64,000 bases of DNA. Source: Paeniglutamicibacter quisquiliarum (GTDB taxonomy: Bacteria > Actinomycetota > Actinomycetes > Actinomycetales > Micrococcaceae). How positions within the stretch are numbered: the stretch's first letter is position 1; the number at the start of each line of letters is the position of its first letter. The position numbers and the translations under genes are program-made. Where the stretch lies: assembly GCF_019084045.1 (NCBI RefSeq), contig NZ_JAHRED010000003.1, positions 434,001 through 498,000 on the forward strand. The letters are read 5' to 3'. Under the pieces are notes generated by a model, which saw only the letters and a list, made by a program, of their open reading frames with translations, searched no databases and was not told where the DNA came from. Below, one piece after another: positions 1 through 12,292 of this stretch.

Positions 1-200
1 TCGCCAGCGGCACCTGGACGTTCAACTACTCCGACACGCTGATCCGCCTCTACCCGCCGCAGTTCTGGATCGACGCCGCCATCGGCATCGCCGGCCTGGT
101 GGTCATCACCGCCCTGGTGACCCTGTTCGCCACCTGGCCCACGGCCAAGCGCCGCGAGGGCTCGCGCCTGCGCCAGGAAAAGCGGGTCTTCGGGCTGTAG
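1..200 (+). CDS. C-terminal end of an integral membrane protein, probably DUF1461 (TIGR01906) family
   Basis: This is the last 65 codons of a gene that begins left of the window; the reading frame starts at base 3 and ends at TAG 198-200. The visible part holds the segment TLIRLYPPQFWIDAA, one hydrophobic membrane helix (GIAGLVVITALVTLFATW) and a basic cytoplasmic tail. From memory, the TLIRLYP..FW motif before a final helix fits the DUF1461/TIGR01906 membrane proteins of Firmicutes and actinobacteria, whose function is unknown. Family assignment is by recognition only. The gene converges on the acyl-CoA synthetase gene across a strong hairpin. Confidence 0.55.
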   Translation, partial: ASGTWTFNYSDTLIRLYPPQFWIDAAIGIAGLVVITALVTLFATWPTAKRREGSRLRQEKRVFGL

Positions 201-217
201 CCTTCCGGTGCACCTGG

Positions 218-265
218 TTCCCGGGTGTTTCCCGCCCCGTTCCGGGGCCGGGAAACGCCCGGGAA
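218..265. terminator. Bidirectional terminator-like hairpin
   Basis: A long inverted repeat has arms TTCCCGGGTGTTTCCCG and CGGGAAACGCCCGGGAA with one mismatch, and an inner CCCCG/CGGGG helix. It lies between two convergent genes. There is no long T tract, so intrinsic termination is inferred from the position and the strength of the stem. Confidence 0.7.
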
Positions 266-285
266 TCGCTGTTTGTGCGGCGTTT

Positions 286-2133
286 TCAGCGGGAGTAGAG
301 TTCGTCGATCCGGGCGCGGAAGTCGTGGGCGACGCTGGCCCGCTTCACCTTCAGCGACGGGGTCAGGTGCCCGGATTCCTCGGTGAACTCAGAGTCCAGG
401 ACGGCGAACTTCCGGATGCCCTCGGCCCGGGACACCGTGGCGTTGGCCGCGTCCACCGCCGCCTGGAGCCCGGCGAGCACGGCCGGGTGGACCGCCGCCT
501 CGGCGACCGAGAGCGCCGGCAGCGAGTTGGCCCGGCACCACGGGGCAATTTCGTCGGGGTCCAGGGTCAGCAGCGCGGCGATGAACGGGCGGTTCTCGCC
601 CACCAGGACCACCTGGGAGACCAGGGGCGAGGAGCGGATGATTTCCTCCAGCGGCCCGGGTGCCACGTTCTTGCCGCCGGCGGTCACCAGGATGTCCTTC
701 TTGCGCCCGGTGATGCGCAGGAACCCCGCCTCGTCCAGCGTCCCGGTGTCGCCGGTCCGGAAGAAGCCCTCCCCGTCAAAGGCCGCGGCGGTGGCCCGCG
801 CATTGCGGTGGTACCCGGCAAAGACGCCGATGCCCCGCACCAGCACCTCGCCGTCCGGCGCGATCCGGATGGTGGTTCCCGGGATGGGGACGCCCACGGA
901 ACCCACGCGCGGGTTTGCGGCCATGTTCACGGTGGCGGGGGCGGTGGTCTCGGTGAGCCCGTAGCCCTCCAGCAGGCCCACGCCGGCGCCGCGGAAGAAG
1001 TGGGCCAGGTCGGCGTTCAGCGCGCTGGCGCCGCAGATCGCGTAGCGCACCCGGCCGCCCAGCACCGCCCGCAGCCTAGGGTAGAGCACCTTGTTGAACA
1101 GGGCATGCCTGGCCAGCCGGACGGGGGAGCGGCGGGAGGCGAGCCCGCGGGCGCGGGCGTCGGCGCTCCTGGAGTATTCGATGGCGGCGGACTCGGCCTG
1201 GGCGAAAAGCCGCTCCTTGCCGGCCGCCTGGGCCGTGGCCGCGGCGGTGGCGCGGATCTTTTCGAAGATCCGGGGAACGGCCAGCAGGAAGCCGGGCCGC
1301 ACCGCGGCCAGGTCCTGGACCAGGGTGGAGGCCGAGGGCGTGTGGGCAATGGTCGATCCGGCGTGCACGCAGACCTGCTGGACGGCACGGGCCAGGACGT
1401 GTGCCAGCGGCAGGAACATCAGGGTCCGCTCACCGGTGCCCAGGACCGGGGCCATGTGCGGGGTCAGGTTCACGGCAATGAGGGAGAAGTTCGCGTGGGT
1501 CATCATGCAGCCCTTGGGCCGTCCGGTGGTGCCGGAGGTGTAGACCAGGGTGGCCAGGTCCCGCAGGCCCGCGGCGGTCCTGGCGGTTTCCACCTGTACG
1601 TCGCCGACCTGGCTGGCCGCGCCCGCGGCCACCAGCTCCCGCAGCCCGGCCGCCGGGATGCAGGAATCCGCGGGGGAGGCCTCCTGCTCGAAGCTCCACA
1701 CAGTGACCTCCTCGCCCAGGGATCCGGCGGCCTGGCCGATGACCCGGGCACACCCCGGATCCTCGGCGAAGACATGGCGTGCCCCGGAATCCTCAAGGAT
1801 CCACGCCACCTGGTGCGGGGAGCTGGTCTCGTAGATGGGCACCGACACCGCGCCGGCGAACCAGATGGCCTGCTCGGCCAGCGCCCATTCGTAGCGGGTG
1901 CGGGACATGATCCCGACGCATTGTCCAGCGCCGATCCCGGCGGCCAGCAGCATCTTGGCCAGCGAGCGGACGTCGGCCACGAAGTCGGCGGTGGACACGT
2001 CGATCCACGACCCGTCGCGCTTGACGCTGAAAAGCGGGGCGTCGTCTTCCCGCGCCAGGCGGTCGACCAGCAATTGGGTGGTGTTGAATTCCGGGGGCAG
2101 GTCATGGATCAGAGCGGTGCTGGCTTCGCGCAT
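286..2133 (-). CDS. Long-chain fatty-acid--CoA ligase (AMP-forming), FadD15-like
   Basis: The protein activates fatty acids to acyl-CoA through an acyl-adenylate. It carries the AMP-binding signature YTSGTTGRPKG (about residues 198-208), the GYGLTETTAP motif, TGDTG, and the C-terminal GRKKDILVTAGGKNV motif of the adenylating superfamily. About 615 residues is the usual length for this actinobacterial family. I chose the ATG at 2133 because MREAST is, from memory, the typical beginning of such proteins. An in-frame ATG at 2163 would add ten residues; a TAGACT box lies just upstream of it, and neither start has a convincing ribosome binding site. It lies downstream of the mannosyltransferase on the same strand but probably has its own promoter. 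Confidence 0.88.
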   Translation of the reverse strand: MREASTALIHDLPPEFNTTQLLVDRLAREDDAPLFSVKRDGSWIDVSTADFVADVRSLAKMLLAAGIGAGQCVGIMSRTRYEWALAEQAIWFAGAVSVPIYETSSPHQVAWILEDSGARHVFAEDPGCARVIGQAAGSLGEEVTVWSFEQEASPADSCIPAAGLRELVAAGAASQVGDVQVETARTAAGLRDLATLVYTSGTTGRPKGCMMTHANFSLIAVNLTPHMAPVLGTGERTLMFLPLAHVLARAVQQVCVHAGSTIAHTPSASTLVQDLAAVRPGFLLAVPRIFEKIRATAAATAQAAGKERLFAQAESAAIEYSRSADARARGLASRRSPVRLARHALFNKVLYPRLRAVLGGRVRYAICGASALNADLAHFFRGAGVGLLEGYGLTETTAPATVNMAANPRVGSVGVPIPGTTIRIAPDGEVLVRGIGVFAGYHRNARATAAAFDGEGFFRTGDTGTLDEAGFLRITGRKKDILVTAGGKNVAPGPLEEIIRSSPLVSQVVLVGENRPFIAALLTLDPDEIAPWCRANSLPALSVAEAAVHPAVLAGLQAAVDAANATVSRAEGIRKFAVLDSEFTEESGHLTPSLKVKRASVAHDFRARIDELYSR

Positions 2134-2207
2134 GGTGTGGTGGTTCCCGGTGGTGGTCGGCATGTGGTCTGGGCCATAGTCTATGTTACTTGCCGGTAAT
2201 CTAGGGT

Positions 2208-3815
2208 CTATCCCCAGCTGGGCATCCAGATGTGGCTGCGCCAGTTCCCGTAGGTGACCATGTCCCCGGTCCACACCGGCAGGAAGAATGCGGAGACGGC
2301 AACGACCAGGGCAAGGAAGATCCCCACGCCCCACAACGTCCGGCGGGCGTGCCATGGCGCCTGGCGGTCGCCAGGCAGGAACCTGCCCAGCACGTAGCAC
2401 AGCGCCAGGACCATGAACGGGGCGAAGGGCAGCGTATAGAAGAAGAACATGGTGCGCTCCGGGTAGGCGAACCACGGCAGGAATCCCGCGGCCAGGGCCG
2501 AAAGGATCGCGCCTGCACGCCAGTCGCGGGCGCCGATCCAGTAGAAGAGCACCAGCAGCAGGCTCAGCGTTGCCGCCCACCACATGACGGGGTTGGGCAG
2601 GTCGGTGATCGCCTGCACGCAATGGGCCGAGGTGCACCCGTATTCGCCGTTGCTCCGCGACTCGTAGAAGAAGAGCACTGGACGCCCGGCAAAGAGCCAG
2701 CTCCAGGGCGATGATTCCCAGCCGTGCGGCGAGCCCAAGCCCTCGTGGAAGGCATAGGCGGCCCGGTGGTATTCGCCGAGCGAGCGCAGCGCCTCCGGGA
2801 CCCAGCCCCAGGCTTCCGAGGGGTTCTCGGCGCCCCACCGGCGGTAGCGCCCGTCGGCCGAGAGCAGCCAGCCGGTCCAGGTCGCCAGGTACACCGCCAC
2901 GGCCGTGGGAATGATGAGCAGGAACGCCGGGATCCCGTCGCGGGTCAGCCCGGCGAGGACCCAGTGGCGGATCCCGGCGCGGCGCCGGGCCGAGAGGTCC
3001 CAGAGCACCGTCATCAGCCCGAACACCGCAATGAAGGACAGCGCCGACCACTTCACCCCGGCCGCGCACCCGAGCATCACCCCGGCCACCAGCCGCCACG
3101 GCCGCCACCACAGCCACGGGCCGTAGGCCAGCAGCCGGTCCGCCGGGCGGGCACCGTCCGCGGTGGCCAGCGCCCGCGCCAGCTTCGCGCGCCCGTGGAA
3201 GCGGTCAAGGAGCAGGGCGAGGAACCCGGCCAGGATGAAGAACATCAGGAAGATGTCAAGCAGCCCGGTGCGGGACATGACCAGCTGGTGCCCGTCGATG
3301 GCGGCCAGCAGGCCCGCGACACCGCCCAGGAACACCGAGGAAAACAGCTTCTGGGCCGCCAGCGCGCACAGCAGCACCGCGAGGGTGCCAAAAAGCGCGG
3401 CGGAAAAGCGCCAGCCCAGGCCGTTGTCGCTGCCGAAGAGCCACATGCCGCCGGCGATCAGCCACTTGCCCAGCGGGGGATGGACCACAAAGGAGGCGCC
3501 GTCCCGGGGTTCCGGGTGCCCGGCAATGAACGCGGGGTTGGGGTCGTCGCCCCATTCGAGCTCGTAACCCGCCTGCATCATGGTGTAGGCGTCCTTGACG
3601 TAGTAGGTCTCGTCGAAGATCAGCAGGTGCGGGTGTCCGAGGTTGGTGAATCGCAACACCCCGGCGAGCACGGTGACAGCAAGGGGAACGATCCACCCCC
3701 AGATCCCGCTCCGGTGCAGCGGGCCCACCAGACGGTCCCGCAGGGCCTCAAACCCGAAGGCGCCGGCCGGCGGGAGGACCCAGCGCCGAAGTCTCTGCGT
3801 GGATGCGGTAGTCAC
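2208..3815 (-). CDS. pmt: Dolichyl-phosphate-mannose--protein mannosyltransferase (GT39)
   Basis: This is a multi-spanning membrane enzyme that transfers mannose from polyprenyl-phosphate-mannose to Ser/Thr of exported proteins. The N-terminal extracytoplasmic loop has the Asp-Glu pair typical of GT39 (IFDETYYVKDAY), followed by VHPPLGKW and many hydrophobic segments, with about 535 residues in all. The GTG at 3815 is preferred because a TAGAGT -10 box ends exactly 7 nt before it, which predicts a leaderless mRNA. GTG 3824 and TTG 3821 are in-frame alternatives upstream. The gene is divergent from rsmI, a common actinobacterial neighbour (from memory). Confidence 0.9.
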   Translation of the reverse strand: MTTASTQRLRRWVLPPAGAFGFEALRDRLVGPLHRSGIWGWIVPLAVTVLAGVLRFTNLGHPHLLIFDETYYVKDAYTMMQAGYELEWGDDPNPAFIAGHPEPRDGASFVVHPPLGKWLIAGGMWLFGSDNGLGWRFSAALFGTLAVLLCALAAQKLFSSVFLGGVAGLLAAIDGHQLVMSRTGLLDIFLMFFILAGFLALLLDRFHGRAKLARALATADGARPADRLLAYGPWLWWRPWRLVAGVMLGCAAGVKWSALSFIAVFGLMTVLWDLSARRRAGIRHWVLAGLTRDGIPAFLLIIPTAVAVYLATWTGWLLSADGRYRRWGAENPSEAWGWVPEALRSLGEYHRAAYAFHEGLGSPHGWESSPWSWLFAGRPVLFFYESRSNGEYGCTSAHCVQAITDLPNPVMWWAATLSLLLVLFYWIGARDWRAGAILSALAAGFLPWFAYPERTMFFFYTLPFAPFMVLALCYVLGRFLPGDRQAPWHARRTLWGVGIFLALVVAVSAFFLPVWTGDMVTYGNWRSHIWMPSWG

Positions 3816-3822
3816 CGTCAAC

Positions 3823-3874
3823 ACTCTACCGGCGCCCGCCGGCGGGATCCGGCGGCACGCGCGGGCAGTAGGCT
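3823..3874. promoter_or_regulatory. Divergent leaderless promoters of pmt and rsmI
   Basis: On the minus strand TAGAGT (3828-3823) lies 7 nt before the pmt GTG. On the plus strand TAGGCT (3869-3874) lies 6 nt before the rsmI GTG. Both spacings put the expected transcription start at the start codon. No convincing -35 box is visible for either. Confidence 0.6.
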
Positions 3875-3880
3875 TGGGGC

Positions 3881-4729
3881 GTGGAAACTCAAGAAACCCC
3901 GGGCCAGATCGTCCTCGCGGCGACCCCCATTGGCAACCTTTCCGACGCGTCCCCACGCCTGATCGAGCTCATGAAGAGCGCAGACATCGTGGCCGCGGAG
4001 GACACCCGGAGATTCCTGCACCTGGCCACCGGGCTGGGCGTCCGCGTGCCCGGGCGGCTGATCAGCTACCACGAACACAACGAAACCCACCGGCTCACCG
4101 AGCTGCTGGAACTGGTCGCCGGCGGCGCCACGATCCTGGTGGTCTCCGACGCGGGCATGCCCGCGGTCTCCGATCCCGGCTTCAAGCTGGTCGAGGCGGC
4201 CGTGGCGGCAGGCGTCACGGTCACCGCGGTTCCCGGCCCCTCCGCGGTGCTCACCGCGCTGGCCCTTTCCGGGCTGCCCACCGACAGGTTCACCTTCGAG
4301 GGCTTCCTGCCCCGCAAGGCGGGGGAACGCTCCAAGCGCCTCGAGGACCTGGCCACCGAGCAGCGCACCATGGTCTTCTTCGAGGCACCGCACCGGCTCG
4401 ACGCGATGATCCGCGCGCTGCGCGACGCCTTCGGCCCCGGGCGCAGGGGTGCCATCGCCCGGGAACTGACCAAGATGTACGAGGAGGTCATCCGCGGGGA
4501 CCTCGACGAACTGCTGCTCTGGGCCGAGGGCGAGGTTCGCGGGGAGATCGCCGTGGTCATCGCCGGCGCGCCCGCCGGGGAGCCTGCCCGCGCCACCGAC
4601 CACGTGGCCCAGGTGCAGCAACTGGTCTCCGAGGGCCTGCGGCTCAAGGAAGCGGTGGCGGCGGTGGCCGAGACCGAGCGCGTGTCCAAGCGCGAACTCT
4701 ATGCGGCGGTGCTCGAGGCCCGCGCCTGA
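3881..4729 (+). CDS. rsmI: 16S rRNA (cytidine(1402)-2'-O)-methyltransferase
   Basis: RsmI methylates the ribose of C1402 in 16S rRNA with S-adenosylmethionine. The 282-residue protein shows the tetrapyrrole-methylase fold motifs of the family: VLAATPIGNLSDASPR at the N terminus, AEDTR, ISYHEHNE, VSDAGMPAVSDPG and VPGPSAVLTALALSGLP. Length is normal. It starts with GTG 6 nt after a TAGGCT box, which predicts leaderless translation. It is divergent from pmt. Confidence 0.95.
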   Translation: METQETPGQIVLAATPIGNLSDASPRLIELMKSADIVAAEDTRRFLHLATGLGVRVPGRLISYHEHNETHRLTELLELVAGGATILVVSDAGMPAVSDPGFKLVEAAVAAGVTVTAVPGPSAVLTALALSGLPTDRFTFEGFLPRKAGERSKRLEDLATEQRTMVFFEAPHRLDAMIRALRDAFGPGRRGAIARELTKMYEEVIRGDLDELLLWAEGEVRGEIAVVIAGAPAGEPARATDHVAQVQQLVSEGLRLKEAVAAVAETERVSKRELYAAVLEARA

Positions 4730-4822
4730 GACCGGGGCACCGAAGCGGCGCCCCGAATCGGCGTCGAAGCGCCCTTGGGGTACCTGCACAAAATGGGGGC
4801 TGCGTCATAGTGCAGATAGAAA

Positions 4823-4851
4823 TTTACAGCAACTTGCCGCGGCACTAGCGT
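4823..4851 (+). promoter_or_regulatory. Putative promoter of gabD
   Basis: TTTACA (4823-4828) and TAGCGT (4846-4851) are separated by 17 bp, a good housekeeping-sigma arrangement. It predicts a start near 4858 and a leader of about 54 nt containing the GGGAGAA ribosome binding site before ATG 4912. Confidence 0.55.
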
Positions 4852-4911
4852 GGAGACCAACAAGATCCTGTAATTCTCGCAACACCCCACTGTTCAAGGG
4901 AGAACGCCCCA

Positions 4912-6396
4912 ATGACCATTACCCCCGAACGCGAAGCCGAGCTACTGGCCTCCATCCCGACCGGTTTGCTGATCAATGGCGAATGGCGCGACGCCTCCGA
5001 CGGCGGAACCTTCGACGTCGTTGATCCGGCCACCGGCAAGGTGCTTGCCACCCTGGCCAGCGCAACCTCCGAGGACGCGATGGCGGCCCTCGACGCCGCG
5101 GATGCCATCCAGTCAAAGTGGGCCCTGACCGCACCGCGCGAGCGCGCCGAGATCCTGCGCCGCGCCTTCGACCTTGTCACCGCGCGCGCCGAGGACTTCG
5201 CGCTGCTGATGAGCCTGGAAATGGGCAAGCCGCTGGCCGAGGCCCGCGGCGAGGTCACCTACGGCGCCGAGTTCCTGCGCTGGTTCTCCGAGGAGACCGT
5301 GCGCGACTACGGCCGCTACCTCACCACCCCCGAGGGCAAGAACAAGATGATCGTGCAGACCAAGCCGGTCGGCCCGTGCCTGCTGATCACCCCGTGGAAC
5401 TTCCCGCTGGCCATGGCCACCCGCAAGGTCGCCCCGGCCATCGCCGCCGGCTGCACCATGGTGCTCAAGCCCGCCAAGCTCACCCCGCTGACTTCCCAGC
5501 TCTTCGCCGCCACCATGATGGAAGCCGGCCTGCCGGCCGGCGTGCTGAACGTTGTCTCCTCCAAGAGCGCCTCGAAGATCTCCGGCCCGCTGATGCAGGA
5601 CGACCGCCTGCGCAAGGTCTCCTTCACCGGTTCCACCGCCGTGGGCAAGATGCTCATGAAGGACGCCGCGGACAAGGTGCTGCGCACCTCCATGGAACTG
5701 GGCGGCAACGCGCCGTTCCTGGTCTTCGAGGATGCAGACCTGGACGCCGCCGTCGAGGGCGCCATGGCTGCGAAGATGCGCAACATGGGCGAGGCCTGCA
5801 CCGCGGCCAACCGCTTCCTGGTCCACGAGTCCGTGGCCAAGGAATTCATCGCCAAGTTCTCCGCCGCCATGGGCGCGCTGAAGACCGGCCGCGGCACGGA
5901 GGCCGCCACCAACGTCGGGCCGATCATCGACTCCGGTGCCCGCGACGACATCCACGCCCTGGTTTCCAAGGCAGTCGAGGCCGGCGCCGTTGCCGAGACC
6001 GGCGGCGCCCCGATCGATGGCCCCGGCTACTTCTACGCACCCACCGTGCTCTCCAACGTCGCCAACGACGCCGAGATCCTGCGCCAGGAAATCTTCGGAC
6101 CAGTCGCCCCGGTGACCACCTTCCGCGACGAGGCGCACGCCATCGAACTGGCCAACGCGTCCGAGTACGGACTGGCCTCCTACATCTACACCCGCGACCA
6201 CAACCGCCTCTTCCGCGTCGCGGAGCAGATCGAATTCGGCCTGGTCGGCTTCAACGCCGGCGTCATCTCCAACGCCGCCGCCCCGTTCGGCGGCGTGAAG
6301 CAGTCGGGCCTGGGCCGCGAGGGCGGCGCCGAGGGCCTGGCCGAGTACACCACCACCCAGTACATCGGCATCGCCGACCCGTACGCGGCACGCTAG
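4912..6396 (+). CDS. gabD: NAD(P)-dependent succinate-semialdehyde dehydrogenase
   Basis: The 494-residue protein belongs to the aldehyde dehydrogenase superfamily and probably oxidises succinate semialdehyde to succinate in GABA breakdown. Visible motifs are the cofactor-binding PWNFPLAMATRK, FTGSTAVGK, the catalytic Glu in MELGGNAPF, and the catalytic Cys at about residue 296 in GEACTAANR. The C-terminal PFGGVKQSGLGREGG is typical of the GabD group. A clear GGGAGAA site precedes the ATG. No GABA transaminase is adjacent, so the exact substrate is inferred from sequence type only. Confidence 0.85.
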   Translation: MTITPEREAELLASIPTGLLINGEWRDASDGGTFDVVDPATGKVLATLASATSEDAMAALDAADAIQSKWALTAPRERAEILRRAFDLVTARAEDFALLMSLEMGKPLAEARGEVTYGAEFLRWFSEETVRDYGRYLTTPEGKNKMIVQTKPVGPCLLITPWNFPLAMATRKVAPAIAAGCTMVLKPAKLTPLTSQLFAATMMEAGLPAGVLNVVSSKSASKISGPLMQDDRLRKVSFTGSTAVGKMLMKDAADKVLRTSMELGGNAPFLVFEDADLDAAVEGAMAAKMRNMGEACTAANRFLVHESVAKEFIAKFSAAMGALKTGRGTEAATNVGPIIDSGARDDIHALVSKAVEAGAVAETGGAPIDGPGYFYAPTVLSNVANDAEILRQEIFGPVAPVTTFRDEAHAIELANASEYGLASYIYTRDHNRLFRVAEQIEFGLVGFNAGVISNAAAPFGGVKQSGLGREGGAEGLAEYTTTQYIGIADPYAAR

Positions 6397-6410
6397 AAAC
6401 ACCGGCACGC

Positions 6411-6481
6411 ACGCACGGCGCCCCCTGCTCCGCCCGTCCCCCTCGAGGGGAGGCGCGGAGCAAGGGGCGCCGTGCGTTTTT
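6411..6481. terminator. Strong terminator between gabD and rmlA
   Basis: A very long inverted repeat runs from ACGCACGGCGCCCC to GGGGCGCCGTGCGT with an inner CCCCCTCGAGGGG turn, followed on the plus strand by six T. It terminates gabD and probably also the convergent rmlA transcript. Confidence 0.9.
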
Positions 6482-6483
6482 CC

Positions 6484-7368
6484 CTAGTGGTAGGGGTCCT
6501 CGAAATCGTGCCCCAGCAGCGCATGCAGGTAGTCGCCGTAGCCGCTCTTGCCCAGCTTCGCCGCGCACGCCTCCAGCGCCTCATCGTCGATCAATCCGCG
6601 GCGCCAGGCAACTTCCTCGGGGACCCCGATCTTCAGCCCCTGCCGCGCCTCGATGGTGCGGATGAAGTTCGAGGCGTCGTTCAGCGAGTCGAAGGTCCCG
6701 GTGTCCAGCCAGGCGGTGCCGCGGGCCAGCACGTTCACCCGCAGCGAGCCCTCCTCGAGGTATTGCCGGTTGATGTCCGTGATTTCCAGCTCCCCGCGCG
6801 CCGAGGGTGCCAGCTCCCTGGCCCGTTCGATCACGGTGTTGTCGTAGAAATAGAGCCCGGGGACCGCATAGTGGCTCCTGGGGTTCGCCGGCTTTTCCTC
6901 CAGCGAAATCGCCTTCCCCTCCTTGCTGAATTCCACCACCCCGTAGGCTCCCGGGTCCTTGACCCAGTACCCGAAGATCGAGGCCCCGCCGTCGGCATGG
7001 AAATCGCCCAGCTGCGTGCCGAAGCCGGGCCCGTAGAAGATGTTGTCGCCCAACACCAGGGCCACCGGCCCGTCGCCGATGTGCTCCGCCCCGATGAGGA
7101 AGGCCTGCGCCAGCCCGTCTGGCGACTCCTGGACGGCGTAGTCGATCCGGATCCCGAACTGCGACCCGTCGCCCAGCAGCCCGCGGAACTGGTGTGCGTC
7201 GGCAGGTGTGGTGATGACCAGGATTTCGGTGATGCCCGCGAGCATCAGCGTGCTCAGCGGGTAGTAGATCATGGGCTTGTCGTAAACAGGCACGAGCTGT
7301 TTTGAAATCCCATGTGTGATTGGATGCAGGCGCGATCCGGTTCCCCCAGCAAGTATGATCCCCTTCAT
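6484..7368 (-). CDS. rmlA: Glucose-1-phosphate thymidylyltransferase
   Basis: RmlA makes dTDP-glucose from glucose-1-phosphate and dTTP, the first step of dTDP-L-rhamnose synthesis. The 294-residue protein starts [18 protein letters not shown] (nucleotidyltransferase signature) and has [33 protein letters not shown] and ISLEEKP. Length and motifs are canonical. ATG 7368 lies 7 nt after a TACTAT -10 box, so the mRNA is probably leaderless. It is divergent from rmlB and the rmlC-rmlD fusion, which complete the pathway. Confidence 0.96.
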   Translation of the reverse strand: MKGIILAGGTGSRLHPITHGISKQLVPVYDKPMIYYPLSTLMLAGITEILVITTPADAHQFRGLLGDGSQFGIRIDYAVQESPDGLAQAFLIGAEHIGDGPVALVLGDNIFYGPGFGTQLGDFHADGGASIFGYWVKDPGAYGVVEFSKEGKAISLEEKPANPRSHYAVPGLYFYDNTVIERARELAPSARGELEITDINRQYLEEGSLRVNVLARGTAWLDTGTFDSLNDASNFIRTIEARQGLKIGVPEEVAWRRGLIDDEALEACAAKLGKSGYGDYLHALLGHDFEDPYH

Positions 7369-7375
7369 GGGGCCC

Positions 7376-9844
<2,469 letters not shown>

Positions 9845-9863
<19 letters not shown>

Positions 9864-12292
9864 CCCGCCGGTTCCAGCGGGCGCGGGGCGAAGAGCGAAC
9901 GGGGCCACAGGCCGCGCCCCAGGCGCTCGCCGGCCCCCATCGAGGCGGCCAGGGCCCGCCTCGCGTCCGCCAGCGCGGCCTCCAAGGCCGCCGGGTCGGG
10001 GCCGGGCCTCGGGCGCGCGTAGCGTTGGAGCTCGTAGGCGCCGGCCAGCAAGGCCAGGGGGTCGGTGGCCGCGGGGAAGGTGCGTGCCAGGCGCCGGGCA
10101 TAGTCCCCGGCCGACTCGTCAAGGCGCATGGGCCAGGAGTAGTCAATGCCCAGGGCCACGAGTTCCGCCCAGGCCGCCGCGGGCCCGGTTTCCTTCCCGC
10201 TGCGAACCTCCGCGTGCCCGTGCCGGCGCATGCGTGCCAGGCGGTTGGTGCGCTGGATCCGGCGCAGCGCCCACGGCACGGTCCCCGCCAGCAACACGAC
10301 CAGCGCGATGCGCGCCACGTCCGGGGCCGGGGTCCCGGTGCCGGGTCCGCCGCCCGGTGCCGCGGCGGGTGCGTCGGAGGATGCCTCGGCGAAGGCGGTA
10401 TTCGACGCGGAATTGGCCGGGTTGGTCGGGTTCGACTCCAGGGCGGAGCCGGCGCTGGGTGCGGGCAACGCCGGCGCATAGGCCGGCGGGACCCCGCGCC
10501 CGGGGGTCGGCTCGAACGCAATCCACCCGGCCCCGGGGAAGTAGAGCTCCGGCCAGGCATGGGCGTTGCGCGAGCTGACGGTGAATTCGCCCAGTTCCGT
10601 GCCGTCCTGCCCGGTGATCGACACCCCGGTGGGAGTGCCGGGGGCGTAGCCGGTGACCAGCCGGCTGGGGATGCCCAGCTCGCGGGACATCAGGGCCATG
10701 GTGGAGGCGAAGTGCACGCAGTAGCCTGCCTTTTCCTCCAGGAATGCGTCGATGACGTCCATGCCGCTGCCGTCGTAGCCGTCCTGGACCGGGGTCTGCT
10801 CCGAGTACGTGAAGGCCGCCGAACGCAGGTAGTCCTGGATGGCGACGGCCTGGTCATACGGGTCCGCCCCGGCATTTTCCGTCGCCGCCTCCGTGGCCCG
10901 CGCCAGGGACCGGGGCACGTCCCCGGGCAGCTGCAGGTATTGCGGGTCCACCTCCGCGAAGAAGCCGCGCGGGATCGAGGAGGACAGGTCCGCCAGCATC
11001 CGCGCGCTGATCTTCGGGTTCACGCTCATCACGGAGTAGTCCGCGGCCTGGGGCTCCTGGTCCTCGGCGGCCAGCAGGGTGCCGGTGTCGGGGCTCCACC
11101 CCCAGTTTCCGCCCAGGCCGTTGAGCGTGATCGCGTTCCCCGGCAGCGGCATCCAGGCGCCGCGGTACCTGTCGGTGAGAACCCGGGTGAAGACGGGTTG
11201 CGCCGACTCGAAGGCACTCGGGAAGGCGCGGGTCACCAGGTTCTCGGTGGCCGGGACCCGGTAGGCGTCCGGGTCCGGCAGCCAGCGGTCGGCCGCCAGC
11301 TGGCCGATCACCGAGGTGCGCAGGTAGGTGGGGGAATCCGAGTCGGTGAAGTAGCGCAGCACGGTGCCGGAGGAACGGCTGCGCAGGTCGTTGCCCAGCG
11401 AGACCAGGGGGTCGATGTTGGTCGCGAGCCTACCCCAGGACGGACGGGTGCCCTCGGTGAGCATGCCCTTGGAGAACCCGGGGATGGCCGCGGGCAGCAC
11501 CAGCAGCGTGATCAGCGCACCGGCGACCAGGGCGCCGCCCTGCAGCAGCGCCCCGCGAGCCTGCGGCGCGGGGGAGGGCCGCACCGAGGATTCCCCTTGC
11601 GGGGCCGCAAGCTCGACGGCACGGCGCTTGCCGGTGCGGGCACCTGCCGAAAGCCACCGGGATGCGGCCAAGATCAACAGGTAGCCCACCGCGGTGACGC
11701 ACACCGTGGCGATGCCGGCCCCGTGCGGCTCGAAGAGCGAGGCGATGGACAGCAACAGCGCCAGCGGGATGCCGGAAAGTGCGGCGGCGTTGATCTCGAA
11801 GGCCAGGGTGTCCACGGCCAGCGCCACCGCGGCGGCCCAGACACAGATGGAGAACACGATGACCCCGGTGGTCTGCACCGGCGGCACCTGGGAGCCCATT
11901 TCCTCGTTGGCCAGCGCCCAGACCTTCAGCAGGGCGCGGTAGGTCGATCCGGTGGGAATCACGCCCAGCCAGGCGGTGTTGGAGAAAAACAGCAAGGTCA
12001 GCGACATGACCGCCACCGCTGCCCCCGCAAGCGTAGCCAGGTAGCGGCGGGTGGTGAGGCACCGCACCAGGTTGGTGGCAAGCACGATGCACGCCACGAC
12101 CACGAACACCTGGAGCATCCACCCCCAGCCGCTGATGACCCCGTGCAGTGCGGCGGTGGCCCCGAGCATCGCCACGAGCGTGGCCAGCGCCGCGAAGGCG
12201 GCCGCCGGGATCCCGGAAGCGGGTCTCCGGGGTGCCGCGGCGGGGCGCGCCGGTTCCGGGGTGCGGGTCCGGGGCAGGGTCGCTGTGCTCAT
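9845..12292 (-). CDS. Transglutaminase-like membrane protein (TgpA/DUF3488 type)
   Basis: The 815-residue protein has an N-terminal block of about six or seven membrane helices (roughly 28-270), an extracytoplasmic transglutaminase-like core, a proline/alanine-rich linker, one more helix (about 662-678) and a cytoplasmic tail. The core keeps the papain-like residues: Cys525 in KAGYCVHFAST and His578 in RNAHAWPELYF, with an acidic residue in IAFEPTPG. The family partners MoxR ATPases and DUF58 proteins, as here. The stop lies inside the end of the convergent rmlC-rmlD gene. The start overlaps the DUF58 stop by ATGA. Substrate is unknown. Confidence 0.9.

Noticed and set aside
208-2199. A 663-codon plus-strand open frame opposite the acyl-CoA synthetase
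   Set aside because: No domain, and the minus strand carries the full AMP-ligase signature; the same holds for the plus-strand frame at 10025-12400 opposite the transglutaminase gene.
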